Shown piece after piece: positions 1 through 10,883 of a DNA stretch of 63,798 nt. Source of the stretch: Bisporella sp. PMI_857 (lineage: Eukaryota > Ascomycota > Leotiomycetes > Helotiales > Helotiaceae); the NCBI GenBank assembly GCA_021307315.1, contig JAJSPD010000136.1, forward strand, positions 1-63,798, written 5' to 3'. The translations under genes and the position numbers were made by a program. The notes below the pieces were generated by a model. That model did not search any database, was not told where the DNA came from, and saw only the letters and a program-made list of their open reading frames with translations. The first letter of the stretch is position 1; every line of letters begins with the position of its first letter.

Positions 1-314
1 TCCTGTTTGTATATCAGTACCTCTGTTTAGACACGGAGAGGGAGGCCGGCTTACGGCAAGAGAGAAAAGTTTGCCGTAAACCACAGAGAGATTAGATTAA
101 GACCTCGTTTGTCGGTCCTATCTTCGATCGATACAGGAGTAATGCCTCGAAGTTCGACACCAAGGGCACCCAGCTTTCGGAGCCATGAAAGTCTGGAAAA
201 TAATGTGGTTTCCTCTGTAGAGAATCCCGCCCTCACACTGGTAGCGTCTTTTTCTACATCACTCTTTAATACTGAATCCATAGGATTGGGAGGGTCTTGT
301 TTAAGATTTGTCAT
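1..314 (-). CDS. Purine-cytosine permease (NCS1/Fcy family), N-terminal exon, partial at window edge
   Basis: This is the first exon of a plasma-membrane H+-coupled transporter for purines and cytosine. Translation starts at 314 and reads an acidic cytoplasmic N-terminus of about 45 residues. It then shows the family's pre-TM1 signature, LRKLGALGVELRGI followed by VSIEDRTDKR, and the start of TM1 (LWFTANFSLLP). The frame reaches a stop just past this point, but a GTAAGC donor at 54-53 directly follows the last good codon. I therefore place the exon at 314..55 and the rest of the gene off the left edge. The known proteins are about 500 aa with 12 membrane segments; only about 86 residues are visible. 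The gene is transcribed away from the RidA gene. Family assignment rests on the RGI...ERTD-type motif and TM1; the substrate cannot be told. Confidence 0.65.
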
Positions 315-599
315 AATGAAATTTGGCTGTCAACGTGGTGAAGCTGATACAGTGGGAACTACGTTTACTTATATAAATGCGGTTTACCGCTATTTGGTAT
401 AAGCTAGCCTTATCTACAGACTACTAGAGGAACCCTGGTTGTTTGAGCAAAAAATGTATCATGGAAATGATAAGAGGTTAGCATATAGTACGTGGCGGTC
501 ATGTAGTAAGTCTAGGTTAAACTGTGGAGACATGGACCTAACTTATCTAGGGCGACAACTCTTTTCAATTCCTAATTTCCCCTTTGTGCAGTAAGACTA

Positions 600-640
600 A
601 ATTTCGGTGCCGACGTCGGTTGGGATAGCTCGCCGAAATT
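600..640. promoter_or_regulatory. Palindromic CGG/CCG cluster in a divergent promoter
   Basis: The 670-bp region between the permease start (314, minus) and the RidA start (985, plus) holds no gene. Near its middle, AATTTCGG and CCGAAATT form a perfect 8-bp inverted repeat. A perfect 10-bp palindrome, CCGACGTCGG, lies between the arms. CGG/CCG palindromes are the usual targets of fungal Zn2Cys6 regulators. The spacing does not match the purine regulator UaY site (TCGG-N6-CCGA) exactly, so the regulator is unknown. The inference is positional only. Confidence 0.3.
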
Positions 641-984
641 CATCTGTCTAGTACCATTGTGCACATGCCGCCGTTACTCATTTCGCGCCAAGCAAATTAA
701 CATATTCACGAACGTATGGCCGCACCAATAATAATAACTCTTAGTGGACATTAACATCGGTACCGAGGACGATGTGTCTTGGCTACCTAAGCTTTCGGAA
801 GTTTAATTTCTACAGGCCAGTCCTTCCATACCTAGGTTAAGCTAGTGTATGGTTATCGAAGGGAAAATTTCTTTCGCCGCGCGTGCTCTCAGTTTAATAT
901 ACAACATTATATCGAACACATTCTTTCGTCTTTCATCACTGAATCACAGTATCCTCAAAACCAGCGAGACTACCCTAATATACT

Positions 985-1472
985 ATGGCTTCTTTACAAT
1001 ATTATGCGTACAAGGGCAAAGGAAAGGAGAACCTGGCGCGATTTGGTTACCAACAGGCTGTTCGTATTGGCGACCGCATTGAATGTTCTGGCCAAGGTAG
1101 TCATTAGCTTTCTTATTTGGTTTTCCCAATGCTAATTTAGGTTATTATATTACAGGTGGTTGGCATCCTGAAACCGGCGTTTTCAATACGGAGATCAATG
1201 CCCAGATTGACCAAGCTTTTGAGAATGTCGACCTCAATCTAAAGGACGCGGGAGGTAAAGGTTGGCCTCAGGTGTTCCGGGTCAACTCGTACCATGTTCC
1301 TATCAATGATGAAGCACTTGCGGCAATGGTCAGAAATTTTAAGAAGTGGATGCCTGATCATAGTCCTATTTGGACCTGTGTCGGTACACCACGACTCGGC
1401 GAGGACAATATGAGAGTCGAGATAGAGGTGGTGGCATTTGATCCTGAAGGCGCAAAAACTACGCAAAAGTGA
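985..1472 (+). CDS. RidA/YjgF/UK114-family reactive imine deaminase
   Basis: The protein is 142 aa, in exons 985..1096 and 1156..1472, with a 59-nt intron (donor GTAGTC, acceptor TTACAG). The joint restores the glycine-rich stretch SGQGGWHP. RidA proteins hydrolyse enamine/imine intermediates released by PLP enzymes, mostly in cytosol or mitochondria. Family marks are the QQAVRIGDRIECSGQGG strand, the GWHPETG turn, and the C-terminal TPRLGEDNMRVEIEVVA. In that last motif R117 matches the conserved substrate-carboxylate-binding arginine of RidA. The start codon is the first ATG in frame after an upstream stop, and no targeting peptide is obvious. The length is a little over the usual 120-135 aa. 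It resembles the fungal 'YjgF-like' branch more than the strict RidA branch, so the substrate is open. Confidence 0.85.
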
Positions 1473-2639
1473 TCGTGACACAGGAAAGAGGATATCCGCG
1501 AGACGAGAGTGGTATCCGGGAAGGGGACCGAATATCCCTACTCTGTGTCGTTTGCTTCCCCTGTTACATTGTAGGATGCCAGCAAGCAATTGCAGATATT
1601 TATGGGAGATTTGATGCCCCCCCGCCCCGCCATTTGGCTCTATTGGTACTTGTAGTGCAATATAATTTATGATATTTATTTATGCTTCTAGGTGAATAGA
1701 GTGATTGCCGCAGAAATGCACAGATTCTGTGGACTTGAAGAAACGAATGTCTCAAATTTGGTGCCAAGTTACCCTTCTCCAACAAGCATCTGATATTGTT
1801 AATCCTATGCATGTTTTTAAGCCATCCACGTCTTTAAAGGCTATTGATGTAACCGAGAAACGATAGACTAATTCATATACATTCGGGAGAGCGAGTTTGG
1901 AAGCCGTTGCTTGGTTCAAGTCGCAAAATATCTGATCCTACTTTTCCTGTTTGATGGCTATAGACGTATATAAGTTTACAAAGTGACAGATATATATAGA
2001 CGCATATCGATGCTCGTTATTGCGAACGGGAGGACGACATAGCCTTCTTATTCTATATTACGGTAACTGCTACATTGGTACAGAATAACAAAATCAGAAT
2101 GTGAATGACACGAACCAATATAACCCTGAAATCGGAGATTGAAAAGTTGGGCATAAAGTTAAGTGACTACACGCAACTATCTCCCTTTTTATTAGGCCGC
2201 GTTGTACCTGTCTGTGTGTGGCTGGGCGGGCCGGTGGTGGGTTGGGACCAAGCCACGGCTAAGTGGATGTGGCATGACGCAGTGCATCATCGTCACTCAA
2301 ACTCAGACTACTTGATAATCACCATCGACGTCTTCAGCGCTCTAAGCTCAAAGGTCTGCAGAACCTCGCCATCCCATCACCCGCTCTCAGCTGCCAGCGT
2401 TTCCCCGCGATGATTTACAAGAATTACAACGCCTGAGATAGTTCCCAGAGTTTTTAGATTGCTGTACAAGTGATGAGGAGGCTCGGAAAACCGCTACGGT
2501 AGGCTCTGGCTCAACTATAGACCTACGGGCTCTTATATATTTGTTTAACATAGCAGTGGGAATCCCAGAACAGAAAAGGGCGAAATGAAACGAGAGAAAG
2601 AAGGGCAACATGGAATCCGTTCCCTTTAGACGATTGCAT
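1473..2639. other. No gene recognised
   Basis: About 1.2 kb with only short overlapping reading frames on both strands, none with a recognisable domain or a splice structure I could support. It contains the 3' flank of the RidA gene and the region before the dead kinase. Confidence 0.5.
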
Positions 2640-4454
2640 CGACTTTGATTTGAAGCTTCCCTTCGTTGGTCCACAAAGGACAGCCCTCCCTTTGGTTATT
2701 CCTCTACAAGCCACGTCCCCACCTCCGATATCACAGGATATTTCATCCCGCACACTTACAGAGTCATCTTGGTATACACTTGAAGAGAAGCTGTCGGAGG
2801 CTAGAATAGAGTGTGCCGATCGACCGCATGCATTTTTCGTACCTAGTGATGTTTTGGAAGGCTTTTAACTGTCTATTCGATCAGGACCGAGATTCGAGAT
2901 AGGGATCCGGATATCAACGAGAAAGATGCAATTACACGTGCTGAGTAAGTTTCAAAGTCCGCGAAGAAAATGTTCGTGACCCCGATTTATTTCTAAAAGA
3001 GTTCCGAGACAAACAAATTTTTGAGCGAAGGTCCCTCGGACAAGAACCTGCCTTCCCAGAGATCTTCCTACCAGAATACCAACCTTCATAACTTAAGCAG
3101 GTTCGCTCTATATCGGGCAGACGGGGAATCGATAAAAACTTTGGATTGATGGCAGGAAAAATGCTTGAAGCTTTTGATCGTGCACGATGGTGGATGAATA
3201 CACCCGTTTTCGAAGAGAAATAAAATTATGATTTTGACCGAAAAACATACCTGCCAAACACTTCACTCCAGGACAGCGACGAGATGTACCATAGCAAGCA
3301 GGGTGGCTATTCTGGAGTCTTTACAATTAGAATCTGTCCTGCTCACTAGTCCTTCTGGCCACGATCTACCACGCAAGTATGGCAACTCCACTGGCCATGC
3401 TTCAGAGCCAACATAGAACAGAAAAGCGAGCGGTCGGTTGCAATAAAATGACTTCTCTCCAGCGATGAAGTGGAGTACCACAAAGAGGTTGACATCTTTG
3501 AAACTTTTGGCTCCAAAAACCATCCCCGCCTCATCCGACTTTTGGCCACTTACAAAATGGACAGGAACGCCATCTTCTGTTTCCTTTTGCAGACGCAAAT
3601 GGAAGAAAATACTGTGATGATCGTCCAAGGCCAGATTTTAACAAGGAGAGGGTCTTGCGGATCGTGAAACAAATGGCAGGAATAGCTAGTGGATTGATGA
3701 CTGTCCATAATTTCAGCGGGGCCTACCCCTTGACACAAGCTGGGGTTGATGGTCAACGATGAGCAGAAATGTTTGGGCGCCATGGGGATATAAAACCTGA
3801 AAATATTCTTTGGCTCTCCACCAGGGCAGCGAAACACAGTCAACGGGGGTGTTGCAAATCGCTGACTTTGGTCTGGGAAGATTTCATGGCCATGATTCTC
3901 GCTCCAAGGGTCAACCCTGATTCTATACTAACATCACTAACATATGCCCCTCTCCACCCCCCTCTCTCGTGCATACGATATCTGGAGTTTGGGATGCGTA
4001 TATCTAGAGTTTATTACTTGGGTACTGATGGGCGCTGGTCAATTCGATGGATTCGCAGGTATTCATGGACGAGAGACGACTGGTCTAAGCATTAATGCAA
4101 CTTTTCACTATCATCAATTGTACGTCAAATGAGATAAATGCAGTTATTCGCATTCAAGTGCTTCAGTGGATTGACAGATTACATCAGAATGAGAAATGCT
4201 CGGACCATGACCTTCTTGATCTGGTCGCAAGTCAGATGCCCGTTGTTAATCCGCAGCAGGCACGAGCCTCGGCGCACTGGCCTTATCGTATACTGAAGAA
4301 GTGTGTGCAGGACACAGAATTCTTTGAAGGCTACTTGTTGAAACCCACACCTCGGATACCATCCAAGTCGTTATGGCACAACAAGACACACAAGAACCGT
4401 CCAAGAGGACAAAAATACATACTACAAGCGTGTTCACTTATTGACGCCAAGTGA
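2640..4454 (+). pseudogene. Decayed fungal serine/threonine protein kinase
   Basis: Pieces of one kinase lie in order on the plus strand but in different frames. An N-terminal regulatory segment is at 2650..2868. A glycine-loop remnant GGYSGVF lies near 3301. The beta-3 lysine motif VAIK lies near 3440 and is followed at once by a stop. The EVEYHKEVDIFETFGSKNH helix-C/hinge block is near 3470. The catalytic loop HGDIKPENIL is near 3780, the activation-loop start ADFGLG near 3862, and a DIWSLGC motif near 3970. A C-terminal lobe rich in HQNEKCSDHDLLDLV lies near 4170. At least three frameshifts and several stops separate them, too many and too awkward for introns. The architecture matches the large fungal HGDIKPEN kinase family often found in accessory regions. 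Composition looks ordinary, so decay is by indels rather than heavy C-to-T mutation. Confidence 0.75.
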
Positions 4455-5609
4455 TAGGACCTGTACCAATTCAAAACTCCCCAAGGGTTAAGCTCCCAGG
4501 ACGGCCGCAAGCCCGGAGTGCCATTGAAAAGATTACACTCTCGGCCAGTGATATTACCTCGCAACGTCCTCTGACAAAACCACTACACACTCAGCCCACA
4601 GCTTCCAGGAACCCCTATAGTCCTGCCCCATTAGATCGATAATGATGTCTGGGCTGGCGCAGCCTGCTTCAGATTCAGATCGTTTCCAAGAGACCGAGAG
4701 ACTGCTGCCCTGTGAAAGACCGTAGCCGTAGCTCATTTATTCGAGAGAAATATGATTATAGTCGAAATAAATGTTTGGTCCATGGGACCCGGTTGGCTTT
4801 CCTAAAATATATACAGTTGATCTCTTTGAGGTAAATATTTCGGGTGGTAAGGCCCCTTTAGAGATATTGCACGTTCTATAGAAAATTGGTTGGGATTTTG
4901 AGCCGGACGCTAAAACGGCTCATCCATACTATTCTGCCTTGTCCGAGAGCAAATAGAACTAACTGAAGGCAATTCATCCCCTTAATCAACATCTTGAAAT
5001 CCTTCTTTTTGGATTTTGGATGCTACTGAACTTGCACAGTACACAGAGAATCTCCCGTTTGAATCTTTGTCTATCTTAATGTTCCCACATCTTTACTCCT
5101 GTCGGAATACCTACCACGTGGCAAAAGGCGTAGTAGCTATCGACTACTCTCTTGCTGGCGTGGTTCTGATATTCGTTGATTGTTCTAAGCTCTAGTTCTA
5201 CGGAGTTGAGTAGGATCGAAGTCCCACTATTTCATGTGCTGGTCACATGATCATGACCACATACAAATAGCTACCAACAACTCCAAATATATTGACAATT
5301 CATTATATTTAACCTCTACTGAGCCCCATAACTTAAACTCCTCTCTTCTTAACCATTCTGGAACGAATAAACACATTAGTTTTCATTCAAATCATCTGGC
5401 CATTTGGGTAATAAACGGCTCCGGCTTTAGTACACTAGCCTAGTATCTGGGCCACATAAAACAGCAACGAAGGCTGCTAGATTCAATGACAAAAATGACA
5501 TAAAACTCGCCTCATTTTTATATTTAAGTGCTATTTGGCTTACTGAAAGATATATTCCAATGCTCATGAACTAGTCCTTACATTCCATTTGTGAGGTTAA
5601 GTGGTTCGT
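4455..5609. other. Intergenic, no gene recognised
   Basis: About 1.15 kb between the dead kinase and the lectin gene's 3' end. It is AT-rich, with only short frames. A 10-bp palindrome, CATGATCATG, occurs near 5245. Nothing else is supported. Confidence 0.5.
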
Positions 5610-7321
5610 TTATGGCGTACCGAGGTTTTCCCAAATATCCGGAAAGAATTTCCCACCTTCAGAGCCATCCCACCATTTGTGCATCAAATTCCCTTTTGGG
5701 TCATACGCAAATATATCCATTCGCGGCCGTCCCTCTAAACTTGAAGCAACTGCTTTTGGTGGGCCTATGAAACTACCACCCATTTCCGACCAGCCCCAGT
5801 TCCAGCTTTGATTTGCCCAAGAACTATCAAACGCCGTGATGCCCACGGTATTGTTCACCGTTTGAACGAACACATCGATTCTGCCAGGGTTCTGCGAAAT
5901 GGCATGAGGCTCATTGACTATTTCCTTATCTTCCCCAATCCGTTCCCAGTCAGTCCAGTTCGAGGAGTTGTAGTTCGTGCGCCAGAGCTGGGCATCTCCT
6001 CCACGGCAGAACAATGCAATATTTTTAACACCCCATGAAACGGCTGACGGGCGTGAGGTACAGTATCCGCCTATATTCTCAAATAGAATTGGCTTGCCTT
6101 CGGTAACCCATGAGCTATGCAAGACCTCCAGCGAGTTTTTATCAACGACAAAAACATCCCCTCGGCCAATACCCCACGATACAGCGCTGGGCGTGTAGGC
6201 GTAAGTAGAGTCTCCGCCATCTCCTCCAAACGGGGTCCATGGCCCCCATGAAGGCCCAGGTTCCCATGTGAGTTGCCATAGCTTGCCCTCGCCCCTTAGA
6301 GCGAATATATCGATTCGATACGCGTTCCACGAAACACCATCTATTGAAGAAACCACTGAGCCATTCAAGTGGTTTAAACCCTCAAGTGGACCCCAGCCAG
6401 ATGGAACGACATAACCATTATATGTCTCACTGTCGTTACCTATATAAAAGTAGTCCGTTAAATTAGGCATCCGCAAGACAGCTGCAATATTTGACCCGGT
6501 CCGGCTGTTCACCCTAGCAGGCCATGAAAGAGGCATGTATTCAAAGTTTTGTTGAGATGGAAACCATGTATTATTCAGGTACGTTTTGTGAGAAATAGCG
6601 CGCGCCGGGCCGAAACTTGTGGTGAATACGTCCAGTCGACTTGTTGGGTCGGTGGCTACGGCCGTAGGGAACGAGTAATCCGTCTGGATGGCCGCAGATC
6701 CAGACATCGTGGGGGTTGCCGAATTCGTTGGCAATAAAGTCGAAGTAAATCTGCCAGCAAAAATTAGCAGCGCGTAACTGCACAGAAGGAAAATGGAATT
6801 CATATATAGAGCGTACGCTGCCGTACCCTGTGCCATTATTGGGAGATGGTGGGTGAGACTTATTAGATGCCTACAGCGTTTCATAGTCAGCCTTTACCAT
6901 TTATATAGGAGAGACCAGCAGGCGAGACTTATCTTGAGGCTGAATTTCCTCGGTCACTAACGGAGGACCTACAAACTACACTTGAAGGATGCATCTTACA
7001 ACCCAATTCAACATGTAATAAAGACAATTTCAAGCTTGAGAAATCGCGTACTAAACCTCCGCCAACCCCTCCACCAATTGCGATCGCGACCACCAACACC
7101 GCTATCAAGAGCCAGATCCAATGTCGCCTCCACCACTTTGGCTGGCCCTGGGACTGCGACTCATAATGACCCAGAATTTTGTCGTCATACGGTACAACTT
7201 CTGGTAAACTAGGTTGCACGACTTCAGGGAAGTTGTCATTTGAGTGTACTTTCTGAGGAAGCCCAGTGGGATGCGCTTCTGGAAGCTTGTTGTGACGAGT
7301 ATAGGTAGCACTTTTATCCAT
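5610..7321 (-). CDS. Membrane-anchored beta-propeller lectin-like protein (fungal fucose-lectin / PLL-like fold)
   Basis: Exon 1 starts at 7321. It encodes a Pro-rich cytoplasmic N-terminus, then WWRRHW and one transmembrane helix (LLIAVLVVAIAI) ending GGGVGGGL. This is the usual start of ascomycete single-pass lectin-like proteins. The second exon, ending at 5610, encodes about 380 residues. It shows five or so repeats of the type SRLDVF, YRIDIFALRGEGKLWQLTW, RGDVFVV and RPRMDIFAYDPKGNLMHKWW, typical of PLL/DUF346-type seven-bladed propellers that bind fucosylated glycans. Several NxT/NxS sites fit an exposed extracellular domain. The intron between the exons is unresolved: donors are GTACGC near 7054 or GTAAGA near 7000, and acceptors lie between about 6890 and 6690. 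The first part of the long downstream frame is therefore probably intronic. Sugar specificity is not shown by sequence. Confidence 0.65.
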
Positions 7322-7980
7322 GATGCGCACAAGGCTCCAGAAGCACAACGGCAAGTTTGATAAAGATGAAAAGCCAGGTTCTTACATATAAGGGCGGATG
7401 GTGGGCGGGTTGTGGGCTAGAGTGATAGATGGTGCCACCTCAGTTCAGCCCCAAGCCTCGTCTTAGCGGCGGGATAGAATCAAGAACCTGTCGACTCGTA
7501 AGCGATGTCTCATAGGTGTAAAATGATTTGATTGAGCACCTTAAGCCACTGGCTCGATCTAGCTTTATTCTTTTTTCGCTTAAAACAAATACCATCTACC
7601 ATGAATATCTTCAATGCGGTTCCCAACGTCACACTGCCAAGGTACATCGGCCTGTTTTGGGCGGAGTAAGATAAGGAGCCCTTTTGAAATCGGGATTCCC
7701 AATGTCGGTTTAAGATGCTTGGCGCAGAGATGGAGTCTCAAAGCCTGGCTCTAGTAAACCAGCTCCACCTGCAGGGACAAATTACAGATAGAGGAGGATT
7801 GTAAAGCTGTTTTAGAGGATGTATCCGTAGACCAGGGCAGAGAGGGAGGGGAAATCCTCTGCAGATTCGTTTTTGGCAAAGGGATTTCCCGGCAGCATTT
7901 CGAAGATAATCTCTTCACTTATGCGTGTTAGCGTATAAATGCGAGGTTATGAATTTAAGCACATCTGTTGCCAAATCGAC
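7322..7980. other. Intergenic, no gene recognised
   Basis: About 660 bp upstream of the lectin-like gene, probably holding its promoter. No coding signal is seen. Confidence 0.45.
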
Positions 7981-8516
7981 CTATTTGTCCCAGTAGCGGC
8001 GAATGATATCTCCAACTATCAATTCCAAAACGTCAGGGAACTTCCCTCCCGCATACTTCCTTTCTATTTCTTCGCCTTGCAACCCATAAGATAGCATATT
8101 CCAAGCTATAATTTCATAAATGGCACTGTCCAAGGCAAAAGGCTTCGTTTTGATAGCTGATCGAATCTCCTGTGCCCTGCTACGTTGCGGATCTCGTCAC
8201 TAATACCCAACGACTCTCCATTATCGATTCTAGAGCCCCAAAGTCACCAACGTTTTAGAATAAGGATACTGTGGCGGCCGATATCGCCATAGACAACAAA
8301 CTTCGAGTGTATATATCGGGTGCGAGCGAGGTCTGCCAAGAAAAGCCAGCCACAGCCGAGTTTCGATAGGTGGAGCATTTGGTTGGAACCACAAAAGTCT
8401 CGAAGACTGCCCTGTTCAGCAAGCCCTAAGCGCAAGGAATATACGCCTGGAGCCGCAGCGACACATCCATAGGTATTATGACATGCACCGAGACACATCT
8501 TCTTTCTGAGCTGCAA
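7981..8516 (-). pseudogene. Decayed protein kinase (second, unrelated to the one at 2.6 kb)
   Basis: On the minus strand the frame 8516..8244 reads GSLRDFCGSN, then LADLARTRYIHSKFVVYGDIG. These match the hinge and catalytic loop of small fungal kinases (normally GSLRDYL and YIHS..VIHADI.CHN). The catalytic H-A-D-I has become YGDI and the essential Asn region reads RHS. A DFG follows in another frame. The C-lobe then reappears near 8150..7981 as FALDSAIYEIIAW and EEIERKYAGGKFPDV, ending at a stop at 7983..7981 (…IIRRYWDK). The N-lobe is missing or unrecognisable. Lost catalytic residues plus frame changes make it a pseudogene. Confidence 0.65.
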
Positions 8517-8757
8517 ACAATTTATGTTTTAATTCGTATTCACTCATCGAGCTGTTGGACAAACACGACTGAAAACTGATAGGCTGCCATTTAGAAGGAA
8601 AGCAAGTGGGGCTCGCCTAGAAAGGGTTCCAGCCCCACAATTCCACTATAAATTAGGAAAAGGTTCTGCTTCTACATGTTGGCTTTTGTAAAAAACACAT
8701 CTGTCTCCCCCAATTCTAAGCCCAATATTTAATTATATATATAGTTAAATAAGAGCC

Positions 8758-9333
8758 ATGCCAGCTAAATTCCTCATCCAGATGTCCGGCGCTCCAGGGT
8801 CTGGGAAAAGCACCCTGGCAAGGCCCCTCGCGCGGTCCATCGAAGGGGTGGTCATCAACCACGACCTGATCAAATCCTACTTCCTCTCCACGTCCCACGC
8901 CTTCGATCAAGCGGCCAAGCTCTCGTACCCGCTCAGTTGGGTGCTGGCCGAAGATATGATCGCGCAGGGACGGAGCGTGATTATCGATAGCGTCTGCAAC
9001 TACGACGAGGTGATCGAGAATGGTAGCGCGCTGGCGAAGAAGTACGGGTATGAGTATCGGTATGTGGAATGTAGGGTGGACGATATAGAGTTGCTTGATG
9101 GGAGGTTGAGAAGCAGAGAGCCTTTGAGAAGCCAGCGGACAGGCGTGGATCGGCCGCCGCCTGATGCCGCGGGTGAGGGTCAGGTTGTGGATCAGGCTGC
9201 GCTGTTCAAGAAGTGGATGAATCCACGACGCCCGGCTGATAACTATGTTGTTGTTGATACAAAGATGAGCTCAGAGGAGTGTCTTGCCTATGTTTTGAAG
9301 CAGATTGTTCCACCGACTGAAGAGGGCAGCTGA
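8758..9333 (+). CDS. P-loop NTPase / predicted small-molecule kinase (AAA_33/zeta-toxin-like fold)
   Basis: A single exon of 191 aa. Residues 11-19 are a perfect Walker A motif, GAPGSGKST. INHDLIKSYFLS follows, the acceptor-side 'DLI(K/R)' motif common in bacterial-type kinases. The hydrophobic strand SVIIDSVCNYDEV is in the Walker-B position, and ECRVDDIELLDGRLRSRE carries lid arginines. The family phosphorylates small molecules, tRNA or RNA ends; no specific substrate can be named. The gene has no intron, looks clearly more GC-rich than its flanks, and sits between two pseudogenes. This could mean horizontal transfer or simply strong codon bias. The start is the first ATG, 10 codons before the P-loop. 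Confidence 0.75.
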   Translation: MPAKFLIQMSGAPGSGKSTLARPLARSIEGVVINHDLIKSYFLSTSHAFDQAAKLSYPLSWVLAEDMIAQGRSVIIDSVCNYDEVIENGSALAKKYGYEYRYVECRVDDIELLDGRLRSREPLRSQRTGVDRPPPDAAGEGQVVDQAALFKKWMNPRRPADNYVVVDTKMSSEECLAYVLKQIVPPTEEGS

Positions 9334-9566
9334 TCTAGGATCAAGCTGATAATTAGAGATTCGATGATTTTTGGTTCTTGAGGATCAGGGCGGTGGCTCG
9401 AAGCCAAGTATTTTTAAGATTAAGCAGAGCCAGGCGAGTGTGAGGGTCATGGGGTGTGCTGATCTGAATAAGCAGCTATGTAAGATGCACATCTAAAGCA
9501 TTGGCCATATTGCAGAATCAGGCGAATTGCTCTATATCGCAAAGATCTATAAGGTTTCTCGATGTA

Positions 9567-10494
9567 TTAGAGCCGCCGAAAACAAAATTTCTCCCGATGA
9601 CCTTCTCCAATATCGCTGCTGTAGCTCGAAAGGATGGTATTTAAACTAGTTTGCGAAGAAAGCGCTCTGTCTTGAAAACTATCAACACCCAAATGTAAAA
9701 CCTGTAGAAAAGCTCTGCATTGTGGACATCCATGATTCCTCAGTATATCCCAAACACACGACTTTACTGCACGGCAATAGCATATTGAGAATAAGCTCGT
9801 CATCAAATGGTTCGTAATATGTCAGCTGCTCTTCCGTACCACAATCGCGATTAGTATAGGAATTGAGCACGTTGGCTAAAATCACTCTGCTTGCAGTCTC
9901 GGTTTGAGCCATAACCCAAGTGGAGGAAGATGAGATCAGAATTTACTTAGGGTCGGAGAAAGTATTGATATCGTGGTTACGAAGCTGAGTTTATGATTGA
10001 GAATAACACTGTGTCATCTGAGATCTGCATTAGCGTATCACCTCTAAACCGATGTTTTTGGCAGGTTTAAGTCTCGAAAAACCCATGTGAAATGACATAA
10101 CAAAACATACCTTCGAGAGAAAAATGAGCAAAGTCCTTTCACACTAGGGTCATAATTCCACGTCTCAGTTGCATCACAGATAGTTTCTCGCAGCTCCAGA
10201 TCCTCATAAATCAGCATCCCATGTAGAGCATCCCACTGTTGCATACACTCGTAAATTGGCTGGTTTTGAGGTTAGCAGTTTGGTAGCACAACTCCATATA
10301 TTAATGACACCCACAAAAGCTGCAATCGACGTTTGGCGGTCGGTAACCATGGCCCTGTTGAAGGATCGAGAATGATTAGAGGTTGACTTGCTCATGAACG
10401 AGGAGTACCAGCAAATGGCATCACTGTTCATGTACCCTGTTAGCCCGTTGCGGTATGCCAAACTATACCTGAGCAATAGTATTCGCTGATGCAT
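9567..10494 (-). pseudogene. Unassigned coding remnants, possibly a fungal transcription-factor C-terminal region
   Basis: Three minus-strand frames in sequence (10494..10204, 10244..10044, 9912..9567) read protein-like sequence, for example MVTDRQTSIAAFVGVINIW, QWDALHGMLIYEDLELRE and YYEPFDDELILNMLL. Their order and style recall the helical C-terminal region of Zn2Cys6 transcription factors, but no zinc cluster is visible and the frames do not join by clear introns. The identity is a guess. Confidence 0.25.
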
Positions 10495-10883
10495 TCAGCT
10501 GCATAAGGACACGAGAAATTTGCGTCTATCATAGGTTTTACTACACCATTCGCAAGTCAGATTGATGATATTTTCTGAGCCCGGGGGGGGGGCTTATTAC
10601 GGCCATATTCCTGTACTCCCTAGACGGCACGGAGGCCCCTTGAAAGTTGTCGTGCAAGGGTGATATGCTACGTGAGAGAGAAGCTGGAAAGCTGAATCTG
10701 CAAACGGTCATACGGCATCTCTTGGCGCTGATTAATATCGCCCACTATGTCTTCACATATTCGCTGGCTAGAAGATATTGAAGAATAATTCTAAGATGTA
10801 TAGCAGGGGAAGTTCCGTTCCAGACATAAGAATAGTTTTAGGCCTCTACAGCTTTGAGAAGGGGCGAGCACCAGTTTAGAGAA

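Noticed and set aside
109..402. Plus-strand frame overlapping the permease exon
   Set aside because: It is antisense to the well-supported permease N-terminus and has no domain.
845..1135. Two plus-strand frames over RidA exon 1
   Set aside because: They are in the wrong frame. The correct frame opens at the ATG at 985 and splices at 1096/1156 to give conserved RidA sequence.
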